Assembly (NCBI RefSeq): GCF_004296335.1
Contig: NZ_SGIU01000001.1
Location: forward strand, 124,001 to 188,000
Direction of reading: 5' to 3'
DNA length: 64,000 bases
DNA from: Flagellimonas allohymeniacidonis
GTDB taxonomy: Bacteria; Bacteroidota; Bacteroidia; Flavobacteriales; Flavobacteriaceae
Below the pieces are notes generated by a model, which did no database searches, had not been told where the DNA came from, and worked only from the letters and a program-made list of their open reading frames with translations. The position numbers were made by a program, and so were the translations under genes. This document shows, one piece after another, positions 47,055-56,923 of this stretch; positions within the stretch are counted from its first letter, which is position 1; the number at the start of each line of letters is the position of its first letter.

Positions 47055-47115
47055 ACTCCCGGATGGGAACAAAGAGAATCTCTTAAGTAATTTGGGTTAG
47101 TTTAGTTTCAATCTT

Positions 47116-47152
47116 AGCGGTGCAATCTAAAAAATAGGTTGTACCGCTTTTA
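47116..47152 (+). terminator. Terminator after the SusC-SusD-PKD operon
   Basis: AGCGGTGCAA (47116-47125) pairs with TTGTACCGCT (47139-47148) with one G-T pair, followed by TTTTAG. It lies between the SusD and sulfatase remnants and separates the Sus operon from the GH2 operon. Confidence 0.7.
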
Positions 47153-47153
47153 G

Positions 47154-47312
47154 CTTAAGTATGAAGATATTTTGGTAATCGGATTTGAAGAATTATATGA
47201 CCTCGCCAAAAATCCTGAAGCAAAGAATAACCTTATTCAAGATTCCAATGTAAAGGAACTATCAACCTTTATGATAGACAAGTACTTTAAATTAAAAAAA
47301 GAGCAGAGTAGT
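47154..47312 (+). pseudogene. C-terminal remnant of a sulfatase
   Basis: The frame upstream of the GH2 start has no stop from 47154 and reads LKYEDILVIGFEELYDLAKN, then PEAKNNLIQDSNVKELSTF and a charged end. GFEELYDLxxNPxExNNL is the typical closing segment of type I sulfatases, in which the tail follows KYxxY. The rest of the gene is missing. It runs in frame into the GH2 coding sequence, so a gene-calling program might fuse them. Confidence 0.6.
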
Positions 47313-50300
47313 ATGTTCAACTTCCGCAGATGTTATTGGTCTTATTTGCAGAACATGCTACTTCTGTTTGCTTTGATTCAGGTTTCCCATTCGCAGACCA
47401 AGCCCCATTGGCAAAATCCAGAGGTTGTTAACGTCAATAAACTACCAGCAAGGGCCACATCCATATCCTATCCCCATGAAAAACTTGCCATTACGGCAGA
47501 TAGGGATGCTTCACCAAGAAAACTGTCATTGAACGGCATCTGGAAGTTTCACTTTGTTGAGGTGCCATCCAAAGCACCACAAGATTTTTTTCAACCCGCC
47601 TATCCTGACAGCAATTGGAAGGAGTTGCCTGTGCCGTCTAACTGGGAGCTGTACGGTTATGGCAAACCATGGCACCGGTTAACCCATCAGATTTGGGAAA
47701 AGAAAGGGGTGGACCAACCCAATGTTCCTGAGGACTACAATCCCACTGGAAGTTACCGAAAGCGTATTACCCTTCCCAAGGGATGGAAAAATATGCAAGT
47801 GACTTTGCACATAGGGGCAGCATCTTCCGCGCTTCGGGTATGGGTCAATGGGATTTACGTTGGGTACAGTGAGGACAACCGTCTTCCTGCCGAGTTTGAT
47901 GTTACCCCATTTCTTACGGAAAAAGAAAACATAATTGCATTACAAGTTATGCAATGGTGTGATGGCAGTTATTTGGAAGACCAAGATCATTGGCGCATGA
48001 GCGGAATTACGCGTGAAGTCTATCTGGAAGCAGCACCCAAAGTACAGTTGTATGATTTTGAAGTTCGAACGGATTTAGATGAAAACTATGAGGACGCAGA
48101 ACTGCAGATACGTCCAGAAATTGTAAAGTTTGTGAATGTTGACACCAAGGATTGGACAGTCGCCGCACAGCTCTATGACGAAGAAAGTCAGCCTGTGTTG
48201 TCCAAGGCTTTGGAAATACCAGTGGAAAAGATTTTGAAAGAGCATTATCCGCAAATTGGAAACCGACCCTTCGAAAACCTGATGAAGGTCGATGTAAAGA
48301 ACCCGAAAAAGTGGTCGGCCGAGTTTCCTAATCTTTACACATTGGTACTATCCCTAAAAGATATCAAAGGGAAGTTGGTTGAAGCACGCAGTACTCGTGT
48401 AGGTTTCCGAGAGATTGATATTTCAGATGGGCAATTTAAGGTGAATGGTATTCCGGTGTTGCTCTATGGTGTGAATCGCCACGATTGGGATGCCATTACT
48501 GGAAAGGCAGAAAACAAGGAAGCCATGCGCCGTGATGCTGAGCTCATGAAACAGCTTAATGTAAACGCTTCACGTTCCTCCCACTATCCAAATCCGCCGT
48601 ATTGGTACGAGCTTTGTGATGAATACGGCATCTACGTTATGGACGAGGCCAATATTGAGAGTCATGGTAAAGGCTCTTTGTTCAGTAACATTCCGGCTTG
48701 GCATACCACTTTTTTGGAACGTGGTATCCGTATGGTAGAGCGTGACAAGAATTATCCGAGCATTGTGAGTTGGTCCCTGGGGAACGAAGCCGGTTTTGGG
48801 CCCAATCATGCGGCACTATCAGCTTGGATAAAGGAATTTGACCCCACACGTCCCATTCATGCCGAAGGAGCACAAAACATCTATGGCTATAACTGGCCGA
48901 AACCCGAACCAAAAGACCGAGTTTATACCGATTTTTTGAGCAGAATGTACCGCCTTACCGATGACATGATTGACCTTTCCACAAAATCTGATGACAATCG
49001 ACCAGTGATTTGGTGCGAATATGCCCATTCCCAAGGCAATTCCACAGGAGATTTAGAAGGGTATTGGAAAGCTATTCGGAAATATAGACGACTTGTTGGG
49101 GGCTTTGTATGGGATTGGAGGGACCAATTGGTTTTTAAGGAAGGTGGAGACACAAAGCCATTGTGGAAACATGGTAAAGACTTCGGTCAGGCACAGGCTG
49201 ATTTGAATCCTGTTCAAAAGGGATTGATTTCTGCTGATGGAAGAATAAAATCTGCGGGATGGCAGGCCAAATACGTATGGCAGCGGGTCAAAATAACTGC
49301 CGATAGTATTTCCAAAGGACTATTCACGGTTGAAAATCGTCATTTCAGAACAAATTTGAACGCCTATGATCTTGTTTGGGAAATTCTGGAAGATGGAAAG
49401 CCCATCCAAAGTGGCACAACAGATTCGCCTGATGTTGAAGCGGGGATTTCAGGGAAGTTACGGCTAGAACTTCCCCAAATAGATGTGAAACAAGGGTTTC
49501 ACTATCACTTGAAGATTTCCTTTATATTGAAAGAAGATAAACCCTGGGCCAAGAAAGGCTATGCCATAGCCAGTGGACAGTTTTTACTAACACATGCTCC
49601 CCACTTAAAGATTACTGAGAAAAACTCTGCTCCCCAACTCATGGAGTCCTCATCTGAAATCATAATCACCACACAAACCGCCAAATTAGTATTTGATAAA
49701 AGAAGCGGTAGATTGGTGGTTTATGAGATGGATGGCAAAAATCTCATTAGTGCTGCACCCAAGCCCAACTTTTGGCGTGCACCCACAGACAATGATCTTG
49801 CTTCAGGCATTATAAAACGTCAAGGGTTTTGGAAAGAGGCATCCGCTCAACAAAAGCTCAGTAGCATCTCCACATTCAAGACCGAAGAGGATATCAAAGT
49901 AATTACTACCCACCAATTGGCAAATTCCAAAGCAATAGTGACGCAGACCTATGCTTTATGGGGTGATGGCACTTTGCATGTAAACTATCATTTTCAACCT
50001 GAAGCTACTATGCCCGAAATGCCAAGAGTGGGTTGGCAGTTGCAGATTCCTTCGGAATATGACCAACTGAAATGGTTTGGGCGAGGACCCTTGGAAAGTT
50101 ATGCAGATAAAAAAACCGGTGCCTTTTTTGGTAATTACACGGAATCGGTAAAGAATGATTTTACCTACTATGTACGTCCACAGGAAAGCAGTAACAAGGC
50201 TGAAGTATACTGGGCAGAATTAACTAATCCAGATGGAAAAAGCCTTCGCATTGAATCCGTTGATAATCCAGTAAGTTTCAGTGCCTGGCCCTTCACCCAA

Positions 50301-50489
50301 GAACAGATTGAAAAGGCCAACCGCATTGAGGAATTGACTTTCGGAGAAACGATTACCTTAAACATCGATTACAAACAAATGGGAGTGGGCGGAGACAATA
50401 CTTGGAATTTGGATGCACGTCCACATAAGGCTTTTCGGGTCGATGCAAAACCGTGTAGCTACTCATTTAAAATCATTCCATTACAATGA
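47313..50489 (+). CDS. Second secreted GH2 beta-galactosidase-type hydrolase
   Basis: This 1058-residue GH2 enzyme is a paralogue of the GH2 at 28211-31447. It has signal MFNFRRCYWSYLQNMLLLFA, the N-terminal sugar-binding domain (VPSNWELYGYGKPW), Glu492 in SWSLGNEAGFG as acid/base and Glu569 in [12 protein letters not shown] as nucleophile. The start at 47313 is chosen because the upstream in-frame extension is the sulfatase tail remnant. An insertion near residues 120-130 (WHRLTHQIWEKKGV) is absent from the paralogue. It heads an operon with the rhamnosidase, whose start overlaps its stop by 4 bp. Substrate could be beta-galactosides or, within GH2, beta-glucuronides. Confidence 0.9.
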   Translation: MFNFRRCYWSYLQNMLLLFALIQVSHSQTKPHWQNPEVVNVNKLPARATSISYPHEKLAITADRDASPRKLSLNGIWKFHFVEVPSKAPQDFFQPAYPDSNWKELPVPSNWELYGYGKPWHRLTHQIWEKKGVDQPNVPEDYNPTGSYRKRITLPKGWKNMQVTLHIGAASSALRVWVNGIYVGYSEDNRLPAEFDVTPFLTEKENIIALQVMQWCDGSYLEDQDHWRMSGITREVYLEAAPKVQLYDFEVRTDLDENYEDAELQIRPEIVKFVNVDTKDWTVAAQLYDEESQPVLSKALEIPVEKILKEHYPQIGNRPFENLMKVDVKNPKKWSAEFPNLYTLVLSLKDIKGKLVEARSTRVGFREIDISDGQFKVNGIPVLLYGVNRHDWDAITGKAENKEAMRRDAELMKQLNVNASRSSHYPNPPYWYELCDEYGIYVMDEANIESHGKGSLFSNIPAWHTTFLERGIRMVERDKNYPSIVSWSLGNEAGFGPNHAALSAWIKEFDPTRPIHAEGAQNIYGYNWPKPEPKDRVYTDFLSRMYRLTDDMIDLSTKSDDNRPVIWCEYAHSQGNSTGDLEGYWKAIRKYRRLVGGFVWDWRDQLVFKEGGDTKPLWKHGKDFGQAQADLNPVQKGLISADGRIKSAGWQAKYVWQRVKITADSISKGLFTVENRHFRTNLNAYDLVWEILEDGKPIQSGTTDSPDVEAGISGKLRLELPQIDVKQGFHYHLKISFILKEDKPWAKKGYAIASGQFLLTHAPHLKITEKNSAPQLMESSSEIIITTQTAKLVFDKRSGRLVVYEMDGKNLISAAPKPNFWRAPTDNDLASGIIKRQGFWKEASAQQKLSSISTFKTEEDIKVITTHQLANSKAIVTQTYALWGDGTLHVNYHFQPEATMPEMPRVGWQLQIPSEYDQLKWFGRGPLESYADKKTGAFFGNYTESVKNDFTYYVRPQESSNKAEVYWAELTNPDGKSLRIESVDNPVSFSAWPFTQEQIEKANRIEELTFGETITLNIDYKQMGVGGDNTWNLDARPHKAFRVDAKPCSYSFKIIPLQ

Positions 50490-52840
50490 AAATGGTTAAA
50501 TCACATAGGATTAAATTTGGGGTTGGTTACTTGTTTGTTCTCTTATTGATTCTTGGATCCTGTGATTTACGAAAGGACATCCAAAAGGAGGCCTATCCAA
50601 AGCAATACAATTATCATCCAATCATTACAGCCAATTGGCGGGCCAGTTGGATTACTACTCAAAATGCTTTGCCGGAAAAAAATGCTTGGATTGCTTTTCG
50701 AAAGCAGTTTGTGATTGAAAACACAGGAACCCCTACAACGCTTCGTATTGCAGTGGATTCAAAGTACTGGCTGTACCTCAATGGTGAGATGATTTTGTTT
50801 GAGGGTGGTTTAAAACGTGGTCCCAACCCTGATGACACCTATTATGATGAGGTAGATTTGAGCGGGAAACTTCAAAAAAGTGAAAACACGTTGGTTGTTT
50901 TAATGTGGTATTTTGGTAAAGAGGGAATGACGCATAAATCCAGTGGTCAAGCCGGAATGATAACTGAATTGTACCAAGGCGATAGCCTGTTGATGACAAG
51001 TGATGACTCTTGGAAGGCTATTCCACATCCAGCCTATGTTTCTGAAAGCGAAGACCCTCAACCAAACTGGCGATTACCCGAATCCAATGTGGTTTTTGAT
51101 GCACGGGAAGATATTCCTGAATGGGTAAATTCTGATTTTGACGACAGCAACTGGCCTTCTGCAAAAATACTTGGTACAGGAATCGCCCCTCCTTGGAACA
51201 ATTTGGTGAAACGCCCAATCCCCTTTTGGAAAGACGTCGGACTAAAAAACTACGAGAATACCATCAGTTTTCCTTTTGTGAGCAATGGAGATACCATTAA
51301 ATGCAACCTCCCTTATAATGGTCAATTCACCCCCTATTTCAAAATCAAATCCAAAGATGGTAAAAGAATCACGATGCTTACTGACAATTATAAAGGTGGT
51401 TCAGAATATAACATGCGGGCAGAGTACGTCACCAAAGAAGGCCAACAAGCCTATGAATCTTTGGGTTGGATTAATGGGCATGTAATGTATTATGTGATTC
51501 CCGAAGGGATTGAGGTCCTCGATTTAAAATATCGTGAAACAGGATTCGACACTGAGTTTGCAGGGAGCATTCAGGTGGATGATGATTTTTATAATCAAAT
51601 GTGCAAGAAAGCAATACGTACGCTGTACGTTACGATGCGAGATAATTATATGGACACTCCTGGCCGCGAGCGTGCCCAGTGGTGGGGCGATGTGGTATTG
51701 GAAAGTGGTGAAGCCTTTTATGCACTAGATCGCTCGGCTGATGCATTGATGAGAAAAGGAATGTTGGAACTGATGAACTGGCAGCGCCCTGACAGTACTA
51801 TTTTTTCTCCCATACCCGCTGGGAATTGGAATCAGGAATTACCTGGACAGATGCTTATGAGCGTTGGGTATTATGGCTTTTGGAACTATTACTTGAACAC
51901 GGGTAATCTTGAAACGATTAAAAAGGTACACGAACCGGTTAAGCGCTATCTCTCACTTTGGAAACTTAAAGACGATGGTACCTTAAATGTTCGAAGAGGG
52001 GATTGGACTTGGGGCGACTGGGGAGACAACCGGGATATTCCTCTCTTAATGAATACCCAGTATTATTTGGCACTCAAGGGCTATGCCAAAATGTCGGAAG
52101 CTATGCGAAAGCAAAAAGAGGCAGATTCGGTCGCATATCTTATGAAAGGACTTAAGACTGCTTTTAACGAACAATTTTGGAGGGATGGTCACTATAGGTC
52201 AAAAGATTACAAAGGCAAGACCGACGATCGTTCGCAGGGTCTGGCTGTCGTTTCAGGTTTAGCGGATTCTGATAAATACGAAGCCATCTTTCAAGTCCTT
52301 CAAACCGAAAAACATGCCAGTCCATATATGGAAAAATATGTGCTTGAAGCTTTGTACATGATGGGTTATGAGGATTTTGCCTTGCATCGTATGAAAGAAC
52401 GTTTTTCCAAAATGGTACTCGATACCACCTATACCACCTTGTGGGAAGGTTGGGGTGTTGGCGCAGAAGGTTTTGGAGGGGGAACCACCAATCACGCATG
52501 GAGTGGTGGGGGTCTTACGTTATTGTATCAGTATGCGGCAGGCATAGAACCTACTTCGGCTGGATGGGAAACATTTCGGGTTAGATCCCAACCCGGATTT
52601 TTGAAACATATCTCTGCTTTGGTTCCCACGGTGAAAGGCACTGTTAAGGTGGAGGTAAAAAATGAAGAAACGTATCAGCTGATTATAGAAGTCCCAGATG
52701 AAACAAAGGCAATGGTTTATATTCCTTCGAAATACAAAGGCATAATGGTAAATGGAGTGGAAGTGGTTTATGCCGAAGAAGAAGGTTTTAAACTATTCGA
52801 AATTGATTCGGGCTATTACAAAGTCGAAGCAACAGAATAA
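50486..52840 (+). CDS. GH78 alpha-L-rhamnosidase lipoprotein
   Basis: This 784-residue lipoprotein (lipobox Cys in LILGSCDLRKD) has the GH78 layout: N-terminal beta-sandwich domains (ANWRASWITTQNA, LRIAVDSKYWLYLNGEMI) and a C-terminal (alpha/alpha)6 barrel. Active-site landmarks are MDTPGRERAQWWGDV, GDWTWGDWGDN and TTLWEGWG with TNHAWSGG. It should release terminal alpha-L-rhamnose from the glycan. The start codon overlaps the GH2 stop (ATGA). The neighbouring RhaT carries rhamnose inward. Compared with canonical GH78 (DCPQRxERxGW) the DTPGRERAQWW motif is a known variant. Confidence 0.88.
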   Translation: MKMVKSHRIKFGVGYLFVLLLILGSCDLRKDIQKEAYPKQYNYHPIITANWRASWITTQNALPEKNAWIAFRKQFVIENTGTPTTLRIAVDSKYWLYLNGEMILFEGGLKRGPNPDDTYYDEVDLSGKLQKSENTLVVLMWYFGKEGMTHKSSGQAGMITELYQGDSLLMTSDDSWKAIPHPAYVSESEDPQPNWRLPESNVVFDAREDIPEWVNSDFDDSNWPSAKILGTGIAPPWNNLVKRPIPFWKDVGLKNYENTISFPFVSNGDTIKCNLPYNGQFTPYFKIKSKDGKRITMLTDNYKGGSEYNMRAEYVTKEGQQAYESLGWINGHVMYYVIPEGIEVLDLKYRETGFDTEFAGSIQVDDDFYNQMCKKAIRTLYVTMRDNYMDTPGRERAQWWGDVVLESGEAFYALDRSADALMRKGMLELMNWQRPDSTIFSPIPAGNWNQELPGQMLMSVGYYGFWNYYLNTGNLETIKKVHEPVKRYLSLWKLKDDGTLNVRRGDWTWGDWGDNRDIPLLMNTQYYLALKGYAKMSEAMRKQKEADSVAYLMKGLKTAFNEQFWRDGHYRSKDYKGKTDDRSQGLAVVSGLADSDKYEAIFQVLQTEKHASPYMEKYVLEALYMMGYEDFALHRMKERFSKMVLDTTYTTLWEGWGVGAEGFGGGTTNHAWSGGGLTLLYQYAAGIEPTSAGWETFRVRSQPGFLKHISALVPTVKGTVKVEVKNEETYQLIIEVPDETKAMVYIPSKYKGIMVNGVEVVYAEEEGFKLFEIDSGYYKVEATE

Positions 52841-52891
52841 AAAGCTTCAAATAGGAATTTTTCAGATTACGTATTAAGTAGACTATAGGTA

Positions 52892-54307
52892 ATGATTAAA
52901 ACAGGATTATTTGGTATTGGATTAGATACCTACTGGGGGCAGTTTGAAGGTTTGCAAGAGCGATTGATCGGATATCAGAATATCATAAAGAAAAGAATTG
53001 AAGATTTTGACGTAGAAGTTATTGATGCTGGAATGGTTGATGATCCTTACAAAGCAAATGCAGCAGCTACTCTTTTTAATACAAATGATGTTGACTGTAT
53101 TTTTCTGTTCATTTCTACCTACGCGCTTTCCCATAATGTGTTGCCCATAGCTCAAAAGACCAAGGTACCAATCATTGTGCTTAACCTTCAACCAGAAAAA
53201 TCCATCGATTACAAAAAAATCAATGCTATGGGTGATAGGGGTAAAATGACGGGTGAATGGCTTGCCTATTGCCAAAGTTGCGTTGTCCCGGAGATCTCAA
53301 GCGTATTTAATAGGGCTCGTATTGACTTATACCTAGTTTCTGGTTATTTGGAGGAAGATTATGTTTGGAATGAAATCAAGGAATATGTTGATGCCTTTAC
53401 GGTCCTCAAGATTATGGGTAACAATCGTGTGGGGGTTTTGGGCCATTACTACAATGGCATGTTGGACGTCTATAGTGATTTGACCCAACAGGCCGTTGTT
53501 TTTGGAAATCACTTTGAGATTTTGGAGTTTGGCACGTTGAAGAATATCAGAGAACAGGTCTCGAATGAAGAAATAATTCGAAAACTAGAGGAGTTCAATA
53601 CATTGTTTGAAGTATCAAAGGATTGTGATGATTACGAATTGAAACGGGCGGCACAAACATCGGTAGCTTTGGATAAGCTAGTGGAGAAGTTTCAACTTGG
53701 CTCATTGGCATATTATTATGAAGGAGATGGAGACCCTGGTTATGAAGATATTGTCACTTCCCTGATTCCTGGTTTTACTGCCCTTACAGGAAAAAATATA
53801 CCTGTTGCCGGAGAGTTGGAAATCAAGAATGTTCAGGCCATGAAAATTATGGATATTCTAGGAGCAGGTGGCTCTTTTTCAGAGTTTTATGCGATGGATT
53901 TTGAAGATGATGTCATTCTTCTTGGGCACGACGGGCCTGCGCATTTTACGATAGCCGATGGCCGGGTGGGTTTGGTCCCTTTACCTGTTTATCACGGAAA
54001 GCCAGGAAAAGGATTGTCCATTCAGATGAAAGTTGCTAGCGGTCCCGTAACACTGCTGTCTGTATGCCAAAACAGCATAGGAGAAATCTATTTACTGACC
54101 GCCGAAGGTGAATCCGTTGATGGTCCAACACTGCATATCGGAAATACAAATTCTCGATACAGGTTTCCAATTTCCATAAGGGATTTTATAAATCAATGGT
54201 CAATGGCCGGGCCATCACATCATTGTGCAATAGGCGTAGGGCATAAATCTTCAACCATTAGCAAAATTGCGGATTTGTTAAGCGTCAGACATGTCACCAT
54301 TTGTTAA
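52892..54307 (+). CDS. L-arabinose/L-fucose isomerase-like protein
   Basis: This 471-residue cytosolic protein belongs to the AraA/FucI superfamily, with MIKTGLFGIGLDTYWGQF at the start, VDCIFLFISTYALSHNVLPIA, and RVGVLGHYYNGMLDVYSD. Members interconvert aldoses and ketoses with Mn, using Glu and His ligands. Candidate residues lie in YYYEGDGDPGYEDI and GHDGPAHFTI. It lies between the rhamnosidase and RhaT genes (51 and 36 bp gaps). Since an L-rhamnose isomerase is already encoded upstream, it may handle a second sugar of the glycan, such as arabinose or fucose. The substrate is not determined. Confidence 0.75.
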   Translation: MIKTGLFGIGLDTYWGQFEGLQERLIGYQNIIKKRIEDFDVEVIDAGMVDDPYKANAAATLFNTNDVDCIFLFISTYALSHNVLPIAQKTKVPIIVLNLQPEKSIDYKKINAMGDRGKMTGEWLAYCQSCVVPEISSVFNRARIDLYLVSGYLEEDYVWNEIKEYVDAFTVLKIMGNNRVGVLGHYYNGMLDVYSDLTQQAVVFGNHFEILEFGTLKNIREQVSNEEIIRKLEEFNTLFEVSKDCDDYELKRAAQTSVALDKLVEKFQLGSLAYYYEGDGDPGYEDIVTSLIPGFTALTGKNIPVAGELEIKNVQAMKIMDILGAGGSFSEFYAMDFEDDVILLGHDGPAHFTIADGRVGLVPLPVYHGKPGKGLSIQMKVASGPVTLLSVCQNSIGEIYLLTAEGESVDGPTLHIGNTNSRYRFPISIRDFINQWSMAGPSHHCAIGVGHKSSTISKIADLLSVRHVTIC

Positions 54308-54343
54308 GGATACAGGAACCTATCGCTTCATACATATCATTTC

Positions 54344-55381
54344 ATGATAAATTCAGTATTAGGAATAGTTTTTCATGCCATCGGAGGTTTTGCTGCGGGC
54401 TCTTTCTACCTTCCTATTAAAAAAATTAAAAGGTGGTCCTGGGAAAGTGGCTGGCTGGTCAATGGCTTTTTTGCTTGGTTGATCGTTCCATGGGTGGTTT
54501 CGCTCATTACAGTGCCACAAACTATTGCCATTCTATCCGAAACAGAGTCCTCAACTATCCTTTGGACGTATTTTTTTGGGGTGCTTTGGGGAATCGGGGG
54601 ATTAACCTTTGGAATGGCCATGCGCTATTTGGGAATGTCTCTGGGGATGGCATTGGCTTTAGGACTTACTGCGGCTTTTGGAACCTTAATACCTCCCATT
54701 TACGAAGGAAAATTCAATTCGCTGTTGCAAACCACTTCAGGCCAGGTGGTGTTAGTAGGAATTGGAATCTGTCTTATCGGAATCGTTATTTGTGGAAGGG
54801 CTGGGATTCTTAAGGACAGAGAACTTTCTGATGAAGAAAAACAAAAAGGTGTTAAAGAATTCAATCTCAAAAAAGGAGTTATCGTTGCCATTTTTGCGGG
54901 TATTATGAGTGCTTGCTTTGCTTTTGGGATTGCCGCGGGAAGCCACATTTCTGAATTAGCAGTCCATAACAATGCTCCAGTATTATGGCAAAACGGCCCT
55001 GTTTTTGTTGTCATCCTTGCAGGAGGTTTTACTTCCAATTTGATTTGGTGCGGCTATTTGAATATTAAAAAGAAGAGCTATAAAGATTATAGTGACAAGA
55101 CAACACCATTAAAAATAAATTATCTCTTTGCAGCTATTGCTGGTACCACATGGTATTGCCAGTTTATGTTTTACGGAATGGGCTCTACACAAATGGGTGA
55201 ACATGACTTTGCCAGTTGGACACTGCATATGGCCTTTATTATCATTTTTAGTACAATGTGGGGCTTAATCACCAAAGAGTGGAAGGGTGTAAGCAAAAAA
55301 GCCATTCTGATATTGAGCGTTGGCCTAGCTATATTGATTGCTTCCACAATCATCATAGGTATTGGGAACCAGTTGACCTAG
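54344..55381 (+). CDS. rhaT: L-rhamnose/proton symporter
   Basis: This 345-residue inner-membrane protein has ten hydrophobic segments, matching the RhaT family of L-rhamnose:H+ symporters. Landmarks are GFAAGSFYLPIKKIKRWSWE, WGIGGLTFGMAMRYLGMSLG and GFTSNLIWCGYLNIKK with TTWYCQFMFYGMG. It completes the GH2-GH78-isomerase-transporter operon and would bring rhamnose released by the GH78 enzyme into the cell for the RhaI/kinase/aldolase operon. The gene ends 3 bp from the convergent GH43 gene. Confidence 0.93.
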   Translation: MINSVLGIVFHAIGGFAAGSFYLPIKKIKRWSWESGWLVNGFFAWLIVPWVVSLITVPQTIAILSETESSTILWTYFFGVLWGIGGLTFGMAMRYLGMSLGMALALGLTAAFGTLIPPIYEGKFNSLLQTTSGQVVLVGIGICLIGIVICGRAGILKDRELSDEEKQKGVKEFNLKKGVIVAIFAGIMSACFAFGIAAGSHISELAVHNNAPVLWQNGPVFVVILAGGFTSNLIWCGYLNIKKKSYKDYSDKTTPLKINYLFAAIAGTTWYCQFMFYGMGSTQMGEHDFASWTLHMAFIIIFSTMWGLITKEWKGVSKKAILILSVGLAILIASTIIIGIGNQLT

Positions 55382-55384
55382 CCT

Positions 55385-56848
55385 TTATTTTTTGGCTTCT
55401 ACCGACCAGGTGTGCTGCCACTTCATAGGTTTAATTGAGCCATCCTCGTAAAATTCCAAAGGTTTACTCCAATATTGGTAATCATGCCCCTTGATATTAT
55501 CTGAAGCCGAACCCCATAGATCACCCATCCATATAAATTCTTCACCTTTATCCGTATTCAATTTCATAACGTAGGTCTGTTGTGCGGGAATAATAGGTCG
55601 TGGCCTTATTTTTTTACCGATTATAAAGACCTCAAAATCATCCCGTTTAGTTTTATGGTTGTCTTTTTGGATGATTTCCACCTCATTAACATATATTTCA
55701 TCAAAGGCATAATCGATAGTGGATGGTTGAATTTTAAGGTGATTGGCTTCTGTGGTTTCCAATGTTAATGTCAGCTCGCTCTTTAAAGCACTTTTCTGAA
55801 TGTTTTGCGAAGTGATTTTCACTTCGGACCATTCGCCATTTGCTTTTTTGAAAACCTTGAAAGAAGGAATCTCTATTTTAGGATGCACCCGTGGATTGCT
55901 CACATCGCCACAATTCTCCGGGCGATTTCCAGTGAACAAGTGAATATTCAACGCATTTACTTTTACATTTTTTTCAAGCCTAATTTCCACAGCATCAAAA
56001 GCATCCTCATGCTTAGATAAGGTTTCGTATAGCGTACCGGTGTAAATTCCATCATTCAAAATACCTGAAAATTTACCAGGATAGCGATTTATGTTTCCTT
56101 TAAGTTTGTATCCCGTCATAGGGTTTTCTGAGATATACACCCGTGCCCCGGAACCATAATTGCAAAAGCAACAAGTATAGTCCGTAAGTAAATAATATTT
56201 ACCATTCCTCTTAAACATTGCACCAGCTTCCATGTGCTTGGCTATGAAACCGCCATTCTCTTTAGTTGAAGACAGATAATCATCGGAAAGCTTTTCTACT
56301 GAAACTTGGTGGTCTTTAATAGTGTTGTAACTGACATAGGCAGAGCCATCATCATCCACAAAGAGCCCCAGGTCACCCAAGCCAATATCAGAATGCGCCA
56401 TGGAAGTGTTATCATTGACAATAGTAAATGGCCCCTCGGGGTTTTTACTAATGGCCACTCCGAACTGACCATCCCATAATTTGGGGTACCAATTGTACCA
56501 TAGCACATAGTTCTTGGTTGTTTTATTATAGATCACATGAGGACGATAGTGAACTCCAATAGGCTGATTTTTCAATAAGGGGCCATGACTTTTCCAGTTC
56601 TTTAAATCGGAAGAACTGTAAGATACATACTGGTTTTTGGTGGTAAATCCATTTGTGTTGCCGTAAGCGGTACCATACCAATAGTAGCGGTCACCAAATT
56701 GAATGATTCTACCGTCATGCGCATCAACAATTTGGCCTTTTTCATCCAATCTGGGCATAGTGTTGTCCACAGTAATTTTTTGGGCAATTAATAGCAAAGG
56801 ACAGAAACATAGAAATGCCGAGAAGACATTTCTTAACAAAACTTTCAT
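55385..56848 (-). CDS. GH43-family glycoside hydrolase with C-terminal beta domain
   Basis: This 487-residue secreted protein has signal MKVLLRNVFSAFLCF and a five-bladed GH43-type propeller. The predicted base Asp is in VDAHDGRIIQFGDRYYWYGT, the pKa-modulating Asp in GDLGLFVDDDGSAY, and the acid Glu in MEAGAMFKRNGKYYLLTD. This AHDGRI-type start resembles GH43 subfamilies active on galactofuranose, arabinofuranose or galactan. The C-terminal region (about 280-480) is unassigned. The linkage cleaved is not determined. Two copies of the putative operator lie between it and the divergent sulfatase gene. Confidence 0.82.
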   Translation of the reverse strand: MKVLLRNVFSAFLCFCPLLLIAQKITVDNTMPRLDEKGQIVDAHDGRIIQFGDRYYWYGTAYGNTNGFTTKNQYVSYSSSDLKNWKSHGPLLKNQPIGVHYRPHVIYNKTTKNYVLWYNWYPKLWDGQFGVAISKNPEGPFTIVNDNTSMAHSDIGLGDLGLFVDDDGSAYVSYNTIKDHQVSVEKLSDDYLSSTKENGGFIAKHMEAGAMFKRNGKYYLLTDYTCCFCNYGSGARVYISENPMTGYKLKGNINRYPGKFSGILNDGIYTGTLYETLSKHEDAFDAVEIRLEKNVKVNALNIHLFTGNRPENCGDVSNPRVHPKIEIPSFKVFKKANGEWSEVKITSQNIQKSALKSELTLTLETTEANHLKIQPSTIDYAFDEIYVNEVEIIQKDNHKTKRDDFEVFIIGKKIRPRPIIPAQQTYVMKLNTDKGEEFIWMGDLWGSASDNIKGHDYQYWSKPLEFYEDGSIKPMKWQHTWSVEAKK

Positions 56849-56898
56849 AGTGCAGGAGTTTAGACTTTAAAATTCCTACTTTATTCTTTGAAAAGTAT

Positions 56899-56913
56899 CC
56901 TGTAGCATACGGT
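56899..56913. promoter_or_regulatory. Putative operator D1 (CCTGTAGCATACGGT)
   Basis: A weaker member of the set, reading CCTGTA-GCA-TACGGT, 51 bp before the GH43 ATG in the divergent promoter region. Confidence 0.45.
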
Positions 56914-56923
56914 GCACAATTAT

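Noticed and set aside
47172..47312. GH2 start at a TTG at 47172
   Set aside because: The extra 47 residues resemble a sulfatase tail and precede a clear signal peptide at 47313.
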